The position numbers and the translations under genes were made by a program. From Deroplatys truncata (lineage: Eukaryota > Arthropoda > Insecta > Mantodea > Mantidae), in NCBI GenBank assembly GCA_030765065.1, contig CM060989.1:64618001-64682000 (forward strand): 64,000 nucleotides of DNA. The letters are read 5' to 3'. The number at the start of each line of letters is the position of its first letter. The first letter of the stretch is position 1. Below, piece by piece: positions 44,991 to 55,544 of the stretch. The notes under the pieces were generated by a model. The model was not told where the DNA came from. It saw only the letters and a list, made by a program, of their open reading frames with translations, and did no database searches.

Positions 44991-45214
44991 AGAAACGTGG
45001 GTGACTGATTTCTTAGAATATCTTGCATTACCTCACACCCAAAAGATGTTTATAATCATTTCTTGGTGAATAAAGCATCGCCATAAGAGATGACAAAGAT
45101 GGTACACACCCCATTTTCTTAGTATCGTCCTACAATCTCTAAAACCTTCCTGTTTCTGTTAATTGTGTTACTACCTACGAAAGGAGATAATGGGGAAATC
45201 TGTGTTTTCTCAAT

Positions 45215-45495
45215 GTATTACATCATTCCGAAAGTAATGCCTCCTACTTATTTTCATAGAAACTACAACAGATACAGAAAGCACAATAACAGACATAAAT
45301 AGAGCAAGATTTCAGCTACATTATGTTATTTCTCCACATAATCACCACCATTCGTTATGCACTTTTGCCAACGATGAACAAGAGCCTGCATGCCACGCTC
45401 ATAAAAATCTGAACCAGCTGAGGCTGGCCACTGTGGCCACTGTCTTGGCTAGCTTTGGATGGCTGTGTCTTGAACTTCTTTGTTGGAAAAGTCGG
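45215..45495 (-). pseudogene. Mariner D transposase, C-terminal piece
   Basis: Minus-strand coding FYERGMQALVHRWQKCITNG-GDYVEK-stop (stop at 45326-45328) with one in-frame stop upstream, then a TIR-like CATTCCGAAAGTAATGCC block. It belongs to the same gene as 46528-46833 and 48013-48230. About 150 residues between this piece and the middle piece, including the second and third Asp, are missing. Confidence 0.8.
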
Positions 45496-45499
45496 ATGT

Positions 45500-46527
45500 C
45501 TTGAAGTAGTTGGTTTGTTGTATTGTTATTTTTAAATTATTTTCACCACGCTTTGGGCGTCAATTTTGAAATAGGTTGTATTGAAGGAGTTGTATTATAG
45601 TTCAATTGTTGGGGAGCCGAACATGAAGTAGTAGCAACCGCACGTATAGTAAAAAGTTTCCGGTAGCCTTCGCCCCAAATGTACTTTCCGGTGGCCTTTG
45701 CCCTCCCAAAAAAAGTTCTAAAAAAGAAATATTAACTTTGTAATTTTTTCCTGTTTCTTTAAATATATTTATGTTTGCCTGGGCTGCGTCAGTATTTATA
45801 TTTAGAGACATGCTTCTCTTTGCAGGGTTGTGGTGCGACTGAAGAATGTAGGCTTATACAGATTATAATTTTACTTCACTACATTTATTAAACTTTGACA
45901 CAATTTAAATAACACTTTACTTATATAGAGAGCTGTGAGATTCTTTTATTAATTACTTGCACTTTTTAACACGTAAACTATTTCCGTCTCACGCGAATAC
46001 GTATTAAATTTTTCGAGGACGTGTCTCACGTCCGATTAGAAACACTGTCAACAACCAACGCGTCCAGTTATGAACGCTGTCTACAAGCAACTGACTTGAT
46101 TTCTACCGCCTAAAATTTGTAAATTTCTGTATTTCAAGTCTCTGATTGGCTATTCCTAATCCAATAGAATACTTTTATTTAACTTAAGCTTTTTTCTGTT
46201 TGTTGATTGGTTATTTTATGAACTGTCATAAAAATTACATTATTGTTGCTCCAATAATGACTAGCAGCACTACTAAACCTTCCTACTCATTATTGCCTCA
46301 ACGTTACCTCATTGTTAGCAACTTTTAACCTATTATTCTCACAGCTCCTACATTATTAAATTACGTAATACATTAACATAACATTATTACACATGTTTAA
46401 ATAATATAAACATTTACAATGGCTGTAATATACACTTTTTATATATTGTATATACACATATTGCTATAAGGCGGGCTGATATTGAATTTATATTATATAA
46501 TTAGACTGAAATTATTAGTGTTAAAAA
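45500..46527 (-). mobile_element. Family B element inside mariner D
   Basis: GAAGTAGTTGGTTTG...ATACTGCCTC with all B landmarks (GGGGAGCCGAAC, CCGCACGTATAG, CTGGGCTGCGTCAG, GATTGGCTA). No 6-bp duplication is seen, which fits the deletion of mariner coding sequence at this junction. Confidence 0.78.
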
Positions 46528-46833
46528 TACTGCCTCAGTTGTTTAGATTCTGGCTCGTAGTAGTGACACCACGTCTCACCTCCGGTGGTGATGGAGTTCA
46601 GAAAATTGTCACCTTCAGCCTCGTATTGGTTCAGTAGGTCCCGACAAATGTCCATTCGATGAGTTTTTTGGTCCTGTGTAAGCATGCGCTGGACCCATCT
46701 CGCACACACTTTGCGATAATTAAAGTTACGTAACATCTTACAGCCGACATTCAGCTCTACACACAATTCCTTGGTCGTAATCCGTCGATCATTATGGATG
46801 AGTTGATCGAGACACTGTTCATTATTTGGAGAT
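46528..46833 (-). pseudogene. Mariner D transposase, middle piece
   Basis: Minus-strand frame NEQCLDQLIHNDRRITTKEL...RWVQRMLTQDQKTHR...TTGGETWCHYYEPESKQ, where the first catalytic motif (normally xxDExW) has Gly-Glu in place of Asp-Glu. It stops where family B begins. Confidence 0.85.
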
Positions 46834-47041
46834 GGATAAGGGCGCCTTTTTGGAATTTAGGGACGGAAGAAGGAAGAAGGCGCCGATGTAGTAAATGAGG
46901 CCGCCATTGTGCCATGGAGGAGGAGATAAAATGGTGTGTAGAAATTATGTGTCGTACAGTGAGCGGTGGATAAGAAGAATGAAGATTTGGTTATAGATAT
47001 ATTTAAATTAAATGATTGTAAATTGAACTATAAATGTTAAT

Positions 47042-47080
<39 letters not shown>

Positions 47081-48012
47081 TAGCGTTAGATATATAGGTA
47101 ATTTTAGTTTGGATTAAAATGTTTTAAATGTTAACTTATTGAATGGAAATATAAACAAGATATATGATGATTGATAAATGAATGAAATAAGTAGATATAT
47201 AAGGTTTATAAATTTATTGTGTCTACGTTATTAAATTAAAATAATTTGATGTAGTGTATTTGTATTTAAATATATATTTCAACATTAAATAGTAAGTGTG
47301 AAGATAGGTATGTGATTTTTAGATAACTTTAAAGGGGAATAAATAATAGGATTTTAGGATTATTTATGTAAAGGCATATAGGTATTGATAGGAGGAAAAG
47401 AAAATATAAATTATCAAATAAATGTGTTATAAAATATTATATATATGGTAGATGATTCTAATTTTCTTTTGTAATTTAAAGATATTAATAAATAAAATGT
47501 AAATGAAGGAAATATTGTAAATGGGTATATAATTATTTTGGTGTGAAAGCATACATTTAAAACTACAACTAAATTTGTAAATTATTATAATAATGTATTA
47601 AATAAGTTTTATTATATATTAATTTAACTGTATAATAGAAAAAAGAACTTATTTAAGCTAGAAGATTCTGGCAAATAGTACTGGATACCAGTGGAGTAGT
47701 TTTTAGCTTTGTAGTAAGTTTTGTTAGTTAAGTAGCTGGATACCAGTTGCTTTTATGCTGGTTACCAGTATTAGTACAGATTTATAGATTTTGTAATTAT
47801 TATTTATTTACACCTTTACTATCTATTATTCATTTTCCTTACTTATGTTTTCTTTGTTTGTAGTTAGGTAGTAGTTATAGACTTAATCTGTAAAATGAAT
47901 GTATGTAAGAACTGAAAAATTTGATTCAATAAACAGAAAATTTGGCTATATGCCTCGGTATATTAACCTAGATACCGGGGTTGAATATTCAGATTTTATT
48001 TATTTTTTTTTT
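46834..48012. mobile_element. Unclassified 1.18-kb insertion inside mariner D
   Basis: Inserted exactly between coding triplets: left mariner edge ...TTTGGAGAT, right edge GTGGCAGCC..., which join to give the expected AAT-SPNNEQ reading. It starts GGATAAGGGCGCCTTTTTGG, has a second GGCGCC 40 bases in, turns very AT-rich with an (ATA)n tract at 47043-47081, and ends TTTTATTTATTTTTTTTT. No duplication and no ORF seen; superfamily unknown. Confidence 0.7.
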
Positions 48013-48230
48013 GTGGCAGCCGAGTAGGGTCGATCAGGGCGTGGCTTGTCCTGTACATCCTTTTCACCACTTTTTAAACGCTGTACCCACCGCCTCACAT
48101 TACTCACATCTACTCCATCTCCATACACCTTTAGCAAGTGTTGATGGATTACAATTGACCCAATGTGTTCAGCGGTAAGGAATTCAATCACACATCTCTA
48201 TTTTTTACGCACCTCAATGTCAGTAGCCAT
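48013..48230 (-). pseudogene. Mariner D transposase, N-terminal piece
   Basis: ATG at 48230 (MATDIEVRKK), in-frame stop after ten codons, then VIEFLTAEHIGSIVIHQHLLKVYGD and RWVQRLKSGEKDVQDKPRPDRP, the typical mariner HTH and linker. It ends where the 1.18-kb insertion starts. Confidence 0.85.
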
Positions 48231-48717
48231 TTTGGAACGCTCCCCTGCTGCTGCTATCTGTCGCAGGACAAAGAAACTAACAGGACACTAGCGGGAAAAT
48301 TCACCAATTACTACTACATCATCATAATCTGGCTCGGACACTCAAAGGCAACACAAAAAGAAAATCGATAATTTCGAAAATATGCACTGAGCATGCTCTA
48401 AAATTGTTAACTACAAGCTTATTCTTTTTGCTACTTACAATGTAGCTTCTTCCTTAGATATCGTTCCGGTCGTTGTAATTTGTTTTTCAGTATACAATGA
48501 TCAATTTCTCCAAACGTTTATCGGTTAACACAAGTCTGTATGCAGAGAAGGATCAAATTCATATATATTTTATTTAAAGATAATGTTCATTGCTTTTTTA
48601 TATGCCTGAGTTCGAGGAACTATGCAGTGTAATCTGAAATTGGTTGAACTTTGTTTATTAATATGTCAATTAACTAAATTCAGGTTTTTGTAGAATGAAG
48701 TGATAATCCCACGTCCA
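48231..48717. other. Unassigned region
   Basis: The mariner D 5' end should lie here, but I cannot see an inverted partner of its right end. No other feature. Confidence 0.3.
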
Positions 48718-48891
48718 CTACTCTGGAGACATTTCTTCAGGAAGTACGTTTTCACCTTGACGATATTTATCCACAGAACACAAAAATCTAATGTCAGGAT
48801 TTGTCTCCAAAACACTCCACAATTTAGTTCTTAATTTTTCTCCACGTTTTAATGGTGCACATTCGTTTACTTTGAACCTCCATATCTCCAT
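48718..48891 (-). CDS. 57-codon ORF, coding-like, unrecognised
   Basis: ATG at 48891, stop at 48718-48720; the frame is open for eight more codons upstream. It is charged and balanced (KRGEKLRTKLWSVLETNPD; DKYRQGENVLPEEMSPE), unlike the Leu/Phe/Tyr-rich chance frames of this AT-rich DNA. It could be a last exon or a transposon fragment. No neighbours to help. Confidence 0.35.
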   Translation of the reverse strand: MEIWRFKVNECAPLKRGEKLRTKLWSVLETNPDIRFLCSVDKYRQGENVLPEEMSPE

Positions 48892-49001
48892 AGTAAGGAC
48901 TTCATTATTTTGCCACTAACGTGTTTAAATATTAATTTTAAAATTAAGTACTTTTTAATACGTGAATTATATGCTCGATGCATGGAAAATTGAAGAAATA
49001 T

Positions 49002-49398
49002 TGTAGCGTATTAGGTAATTAGTAACTATAGTCATGCCAGACACATTATTTCGTAGTATTGGCGACAGTATTGTTTTGGTAATTCTTGGGTTTTGAAGTT
49101 GTTTTGGCATGACGCTCTCTCCAGTCCAAGCTAGCGGGTCTAGAGAGGGTTGGAGAAGGGGAATAGGTTAGCGTTACTTTTCTTTGTGTTGTATTAGCGT
49201 CACTTCAGTCTGGCTTGAGTGTCTGGTATGTGAGGTTGTATGTGAAGAGTGTGAATGTAGCGTCGTGTGTGTAATATCTCCCTTCATTCCTTTCTTTATC
49301 TCTTTTGTGTGCGATATAAAGGCACCGTGTTTATATTGAATAAACCACAGTTAATGTGATTAATGTGAATTCTGTGTATTTTTGTTATAAATATCTCA
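49002..49398 (+). repeat. LTR-like or promoter-like block
   Basis: A 397-bp block from TGTAGCGTATTAGG to ATAAATATCTCA with a TATA box (GATATAAAGGC, ~49314), then AATAAA (~49341), then a T-rich stretch: the U3-R-U5 order of an LTR. It is preceded by AATAT but not followed by it, so it would be a 5' LTR with internal sequence after it, or not an LTR. No primer-binding site recognised. Confidence 0.35.
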
Positions 49399-49639
49399 CG
49401 CCTGCCTTGGGATGTGATGTTAAAAGTCCTGGCCCTCTCGCTGCCCCTGCAGCTACGTTTCCCAATGTGTATGTTGGGGTAATTAAAATGTAATATTTTA
49501 GCTGGAAACCTTTTGGTCTCACCCCAGTATGTAATAATATGTAGAAACATTGGGAATATGAAATTATATGCAGTATAAAACTTTACATGAACTGAGAAGT
49601 TTTCAAAACTTTACTTCCGATGTCTAATTATTACTGCAT
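49399..49639. other. Region after LTR-like block
   Basis: CGCCTGCCTTGGGATGTG, CCTGGCCCTCTCGCTGCCCC, then AT-rich. Contains the pair GTTTCCCAATGTG / GAAACATTGGG as a short inverted repeat around 49459 and 49542. No ORF. Confidence 0.3.
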
Positions 49640-50110
49640 GGGCGTAACCGAGCGGATGGTTCTGCGGTAACATATGAAGTACGCATTTAAGAGGTACCGG
49701 ATTCGATTCACGCAGAGCGCTCGCTCTAAGCAGGTTTTTCGTGGTTTTCCCTGGTAGGTAGGCAGGCGAAGCCGGGGTTATTTCTCATCTACCGGGGTTT
49801 TCTTTCCATAATTTCACTTTTTTTCTATGTCCTTCTCATCTATCAGGTGTGCTTCTAGGTTTCGTGGCGCCGGACAGATGGCGTGGATGCATGCTCAAAG
49901 GAATACTCCCCTTGGGCACTAGTGGGCTGCTTGGTGACGGGTCGTGCATCGTCCTATCTAGGCAGCTCCAGCAGTGAGACGGGTGTTCAAGCCTGGAACT
50001 ATTAAGGACTTCCGCGCGTCTCTGTGACCTGTCTGCCTGCTGCCTATAGCCTCCTGTGGTTCCTTCACTTCATCCCTTCATCCCAATCGATCGATGTAAG
50101 TCGCAATGCG
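49640..50110 (+). mobile_element. SINE S2-like element
   Basis: tRNA-like head GCGTAACCGAGCGGATGG (A box) and GGATTCGATTCACGC (B box), then TTTTTCGTGGTTTTCCC as in 9581-10171, a GGTAGGTAGGCAGGCGAAGCC block, and a long GC-rich tail to about 50110. Head and tail may be two joined elements. Confidence 0.65.
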
Positions 50111-50779
50111 CGAGCTGTACCCTCTGTTGTATGAACTATACCATTACCTATGTGGGTGTAACTAGTGATTTAACATTGCACTGGGGATTCAAGTTAGTGG
50201 GAGCTAAACATACATTATAATATATGTTTAATGTAATTAATAATTGCAGTGCATGCAAATAATAAATAACTGTTCTAACTGTTTTTAAATAATAACAACA
50301 ATAAGTCACTGCAACAGCAATACATTAAAATTGCAATGGAGGTGAGGGATTAAACCTGTTGGGAATTATTTTAACCTTTTAATGCATTATTGCTACAGCG
50401 CTATTATTATTATAATAATAATTATTATTATTAACAGAACCCTTAATAAAAGTAGCATTCTAGGAATTACTAGACGTGAACCACTAAAGAGAGAAGCAGA
50501 ATGCTGTGGGCGTGATCTGGACCACAATTTTTTATTCCAGGAAATCATTCATTCAAGTGCTTCTTGTGCAAAATATAAGTTCAGGGCCACAACTTCATTC
50601 ATTAGCAGCACATATAAGCTTAAATCTTAGGCCTCAACTCGTTTTTAAACATTGAGTGAAGCAGTTTGAAATAGTTTTCTTGAAATCTAGTTAGTTTTCC
50701 GTCACGTCGTTTGGATATACCTACAGGGATACCCTAGCGGTGTTTTTTGTAATTAGGCGAAATTTTAGAATCAATGATT
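50111..50779. other. Unassigned region with minor repeats
   Basis: (TTA)n/(AAT)n runs at about 50402-50433 and a partial module P at about 50488-50515. An 82-codon frame here is explained by the simple repeat. Confidence 0.35.
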
Positions 50780-50920
50780 CCGCCACTAGGCGCATGTAGT
50801 TGCAGCTAATTAACCCGTCGCTCTATATATAGCGCCAGGGGAGAGAAGCAGGACGCTGTGGGCGTGAATTGCTCGACAGTCTTGCTCAGGGACTGTCTCT
50901 TTCAAGATATAGGTTTCTGA
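50780..50920 (+). repeat. Repeat module P
   Basis: GATTCCGCCACTAGGCGC, TAGCGCCAGGGGAGAGAAGC, GGGCGTGAATTGCTCGACAG, CTTGCTCAGGGAC. Match to 43270-43420. Confidence 0.65.
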
Positions 50921-51000
50921 AGCTACGCTAAGAACTTTTACACCCGAAAACATCCTAATCCCCATCGGATATGAACCCTCTTGTGTACCAGAGGCCACTA
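50921..51000 (-). mobile_element. SINE S1 fragment
   Basis: GAAGCTACGCTAAGAACTTTTACACCCG, then a degenerate tRNA head (CGGATATGAACCC). Diverged. Confidence 0.55.
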
Positions 51001-51101
51001 GAAATCTGGAAAATTATGTGGTCTGTCTACAAAAGTTTGGTCGATATACAGATCACTGCCGTTGCTAGTTAAGATGTGTTAAAACACAAATAATTATTGT
51101 A

Positions 51102-51534
51102 AAAATTTGATATGATGCATTCACATGACCTTCTTTGCCCTCTATAGTTTATTAGTGCGTACAAACTATTCTTAGTAAAGCTTATTTTTATAACTGCTAC
51201 GTTTTAATCCAAATAAACCTTTGCAGAAACAGCTACATTACACATTTTGTTATAGATACAAAGAGAACACCGACAGTCAAATGTTTAAGAAATGGATGCT
51301 ATATGCTAGCCTTAAAATTCCATACTGTTTCTATACAATCGTGAGAAACAACTTAATGTTGAAAGGGCTTTAAAATGACTAAAAAATGAACAAATCGAAC
51401 CATTAATTACGTTGTCCCAGAAATGGCTTATGCCACAAAAAACTTCTTTGAAATAAATGTGTGTTTCAAAGAGAACTACATTTCTTGTGTAGTATGTTTT
51501 CGTCTATCACTTAACAAAAATCAAATTGAGCATT
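51102..51534 (-). repeat. Family A, old minus copy (part 1)
   Basis: AATTTGATATGATGCATTCAC start, TAGATACAAAGAGAACACCGAC, ends in CGTCTATCACTTAAC where SINE S1 was inserted. Resumes at 52106. Confidence 0.7.
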
Positions 51535-51775
51535 ATTTATGGATGCTCTTTAACTGTTTGGTCCTTAGCGTCCCATTCTATATTGGGCGTGAAAGACTGG
51601 TAATTTTGCTCAGAGGCCTCTTTATCAGGCTTGAGGTTCTTTTACGTGCCATAAATATACGACACGGGACCACCGGCTTTTCTTCCCTTCCGAAGAAACA
51701 AAAAACCTTCGCCCTCCGCCGGGTTTGGACTCGCGACCTTGGAAATTAGAGGCTTACATGATATCCCTAGACCAT
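51535..51775 (-). mobile_element. SINE S1, full-length minus copy
   Basis: Complete from the GGATGCTC 3' body to the tRNA head: on the minus strand CATGGTCTAGGGATATC (A box) and GCGAGTCCAAACCC (B box) with a normal ~30-base spacing. The best S1 head in the window. Confidence 0.82.
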
Positions 51776-52105
51776 GAGGCAATATTTTTAACACTTAAAT
51801 GATTTCAGTCAAATTATATGACATAAAATATAATAACAGCCCGCCTTAAAGCAATATGTGTATGTAATAATATATAAAAGGCATATTACAGTCATTGTAT
51901 TAATGTTTATATTATTATTTACATGTTGAATAATGTTATGTGAATGTATTACGTAATTTAATAATGTAGGAGCTGTGGGAATAATAGATTAAAAGTTGCT
52001 AACAATGAGGTAACAATGAGGTAACTTTGAAGCAATAATGAATTAGAAAATTTAATAATGCTACTTGTAATTCTTCGAAACAATAATGTAGACAGTTTAT
52101 AAAAT
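51776..52105 (+). repeat. Family B element, truncated
   Basis: GAGGCAATATTTTTAACAC through AACAATGAGGTAAC to GACAGTTTATAAAATA. It stops a third of the way in and lies directly against the SINE head. Confidence 0.75.
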
Positions 52106-52520
52106 ATACAAAATTGTACAAAACCCTTTCCGAATGAAGAGGACTTTGCAGGCTTTTTCTAGAAAATTCAAGATATATGTTATCTGTTCAGTAAATATCA
52201 TAAATATATTGTATTATAATCAAATCGTTAGAACCATTTTTCAGAAAATAAAAGATAACGAATATTTTTTTCTGTAAAGGATAGTTTTGAAAATATTGTG
52301 ATTCACTTAAATACCAAATTTGGTACTTATAGGACATTCGTTTTTTAGTTATGCTGTTCAGATAAACGCACACATGCACCTTTTTCTACAAATGCTTCTG
52401 TTTTTGGGGTTCGGGTGGCCTCATAACGTGTATTTCTGGGGAAATCTCCATATAGAACTTTTGTATGGAATGCAATACTTACTCTACTTACTGTAAGTAT
52501 GAAGTAAAGAAAGTAATAAA
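52106..52520 (-). repeat. Family A, old minus copy (part 2)
   Basis: GTACAAAACCCTTTCCGAATG through AATACCAAATTTGGTACTTA to TATGAAGTAAAGAAAGTAA. Confidence 0.7.
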
Positions 52521-52971
52521 GCACTGTATGGGTTGCCTAATGATGGAAAATTAACACTAACAAGAAGCAAGTCAAATAAACTAAATTAAATTTAAAGGAA
52601 TATAAGGCAATACACGTTATACAATGGTTGTGGGATAAGACGAATGCTTTAAATAAGCCCAAAGCAGCATTAGAAAACAAATGTGTCAAAAAACAGCTGC
52701 ACGCTCGCATCCCTTCTACGCTGTAGGTGCATGTGTCCCCCCTCCGGGATGTGAACACTTGAGGACATGCTGAGAGCTTTGCCCCTCTCTCTACAGTGTC
52801 ACCCCACATGACTGGAAATTCATTCCGCCCTGTTTCGTCAGACAGTGGCTTTTTGATCACCCAGTGTGTTGTATTATGTAAACATAATTTCTCTAAAATG
52901 TTTCTCCTCTCACCCTATCCTGTTCAAATTCAACACAACTAATATGTCGTTTTTCATGCTTAATATACTTC
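52521..52971. other. Unassigned region
   Basis: A 107-codon minus frame (52537-52860) with no domain; part of it (52720-52800) has a weak B-box-like GTGTTCACATCCCGG on the minus strand, so it may be an eroded SINE. Confidence 0.3.
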
Positions 52972-52992
52972 ATTACTTTCCCTACTACTTAC

Positions 52993-53578
52993 CTACATTA
53001 TACCTGAGCCAAAATACTACGAACCGGCTGCACGATGTTTTTCCAGTCCGCATCCTAGGCGCTCGTTACCGTCTGCCGCTATCATACAAAGGCGAGGATG
53101 AAACCATACAACATTTTTAAAACTACTTTTAAAGGCTTTACTTACCTACTTTACCAAACGAGATGCTGAAACTGGCCACCGTCGTTGTCCATACATTTTT
53201 GGCACCTCTTTAGGAAACTATCCATCACTCGCCGTAGTTCACGTTGAGTAATGCTGGCAATTTCCTGGCGGATGTTTTGTTTTAATTCTTCCAGGGTGTG
53301 TGTTTGTCTTGTACACTTTGTTTTAAGTTACCCCAGAGATAGAAATCGCAGGGGGTGAGGTCGGGGGACCGAGGGGACCACAAAATTCTACTAATAATTC
53401 TGTCCTCAAACACATTTTTATAAAGTTGGTAAGTAAAGCCTTTAAAAGTAGTTTTAAAAATGTTGTATAGTTTCATCCGCGCCTTTCTATGATAGCAGTA
53501 GACGGTAACGAGGGCCGAGGACGCGAACAGGAAAAACACCGCGCAGCCGGTTCGTAGTATTTTCGCTCTCCCTGTAGT
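52993..53578. mobile_element. Inverted-arm element with transposase tail in its spacer
   Basis: Arms 53011-53153 and 53421-53563 are each 143 bp, sharing AAATACTACGAACCGGCTGC, CTCGTTACCGTCT and a run through AACTACTTTTAAAGGC. The 267-bp spacer codes for a transposase C-terminus on the minus strand. The exact outer ends are not defined. Confidence 0.78.
53154..53430 (-). pseudogene. Transposase C-terminal relic (SPDLTPCDFYLW type)
   Basis: Minus frame LYKNVFEDRIISR, SPRSPDLTPCDFYLWGNLK around the third catalytic Asp, then, after a frame change, an HTLEELKQ-like helix and FLKRCQKCMDNDGGQ. The N-terminal two thirds are absent. Confidence 0.8.
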
Positions 53579-53730
53579 ACCACCCAAAAATTCCATTGCG
53601 TGATTTTACCGAAAATGCACGTATTGAGTCTCCGTGAATCCAAAAATCACATGTTTAGAAGATACGTCTGTATGTCTGTGAACAGCATAATTAAAAAACT
53701 TGGTATTTACGAGTGCCGGTAATTAAAAAA

Positions 53731-55487
53731 ATCTGATGTGTTACACTCACATGACTTTCTCTACTCTTGTACAAACTATTTTTATAAACTCTTATTCTCC
53801 ATATGCTTCATGTTAATCGAGATATCGAGATGTCAATCTTATTGGTAATTTTCATGTAGATGCAAGGGAAATATGGTAGGTTTTAAGCGATAGACAAATA
53901 TTTTAACCCTGGTTGCTATGTGGCGCATTCCATTCTCTTTGCATGTTCAGGACATAAAAAATCTGATGTGTTACACTCACATGACTTTCTCTACTCTTGT
54001 ACAATCTATTTTTACAAACGCCTATTCTCCATATGCTTCATATTAATCGAGATATCGAGATGTCAATCTTATTTGTAATTTTCTTGTAGATGCAAGGGGA
54101 ATATGGTAGCTTTTAAGCGATAGTCAAATATTTTATCGCTGGTTGCTATGTGGCGCATTCCATTCTCTTTGCATGTCCAGGACATAAAAAAATGAATAAC
54201 GAATTTGAGAAAAAGTATAAGTATTAGAAAATTTAAGGAAATAACAAGCAATATCTCGAAAACGGTTCACTCAACAAAAAAAATGTATATGATATAAGTT
54301 GTGTATTTTAACGCGATCTACATTTTTTGTGTAGTAAAATTTTGTCTATCTCTTATGGTTTACCAGTTATGCAAAAGTCGTTCATAATGAAGAATACTTT
54401 TGGAGACATTCCCAGAAATTTCGAGATATACATTTCATTTCTCATGACATTATCTTAAACATATGATATTTTCATCAAAATCGTTAGAGCCATTTTTGAG
54501 AAAATTAAAATTTTCGAAAAATGTTCCATGTAAAGGGTAGTCTGGGGTGGGGGGATTTTCTTGAAAATCTTCGTGTCGCATCTCTGGAAGATACTGAACG
54601 TAAATACCAAGTTTGGTGTTTATCCGACTGTTAGTTTTTGAGTTATGCTGTTCACAGACACACACACAGACACACACACAGACACACAGACACACACACA
54701 GACACACACACGGACATGTTTCCAAAAATGCTTTTTTTGGATTCAGGAGGTCTCAAAACATGTATTTCCGGTGAAATCTCGGTATCGAATTTTTGGGTGG
54801 AATGCAATACTTCCCCTACTTACTATACGTAGTAGAGAAAGTAAAAAATGAACAACGAATTTGAGAAAAAGTATAAAGTATTGGAAAATTTAAGGGAATA
54901 ACAAGCAATATCTCGAAAACGGTTCACTCAACAACAAAAATGTATATGACATAAATTGTGTATTTTAACGCGATCTACATCTTTTGTGTAGTAAAATTTT
55001 GTATATCTCTTATGGTTTACCAATTTACCAAAAGTCGTTCACAATGAAGAATACTTTTGGAGACATTCCCAAAAAATTCAAGATATACATTTTATTTGTC
55101 ATGAAAATAGCTTAAACATATGATATTTTAATCAAAATCGTTAGAGCCATTTTTGAGAAAATTAAAATTTTCGAAAAATGTTCCATGTAAAGGGTACTCT
55201 GGGGTGGGGGGATTTTGTTGAAAACCTTCGTGTCGCATCTCTGGAAGATACTGAACCTAAATACCAAGTTTGGTGTTTATGCGACTGTTCGTTTCTGAGT
55301 TATGCTGTTCACAGACACACACACAGACACACACACACACACACACACACGGACATGTTTCCAAAAATGCTTTTTTTGGATTCAGGGAGTCTCAAAACAT
55401 GTATTTCCGGTGAAATCTCGGTATCGAATTTTTGGGTGGAATACAATACTTCCCCTACTTACTATACGTAGTAGAGAAAGTAAAAAA
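53731..55487 (-). mobile_element. Family A minus array: extra end module, full unit, body
   Basis: Terminal module alone 53731-53957, full unit 53958-54845, body 54846-55487. Each end module starts AAAAATCTGATGTGTTACAC; both bodies end TACGTAGTAGAGAAAGTAA. The 54655-54710 tract is ACACACACAG repeats. Confidence 0.88.
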
Positions 55488-55544
55488 AAGACAGAATATT
55501 ATTATCCAAATACGTTATCATTATTTATTACCTTACACATTAAA

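Larger units (their letters stand above)
52972..53730 (+). repeat. Family A remnant split by a foldback element
   Basis: TTACTTTCCCTACTACTTA at 52973, then the inverted-arm element, then ACCACCCAAAAATTCC...TGTCTGTGAACAGCATAA...AACTTGGTATTTAC from 53579. The A copy is truncated at about 53712. Confidence 0.65.

Noticed and set aside
46834-48012. Retroposed copy with poly-A tail
   Set aside because: The T run is at the right end next to a GC-rich left end, i.e. the wrong end for a poly-A tail in either orientation, and no duplication is seen.
52537-52860. 107-codon minus ORF as a gene
   Set aside because: No domain, no conserved pattern, Cys/Phe/Leu-rich second half from AT-rich DNA; partly overlaps a possible SINE remnant.
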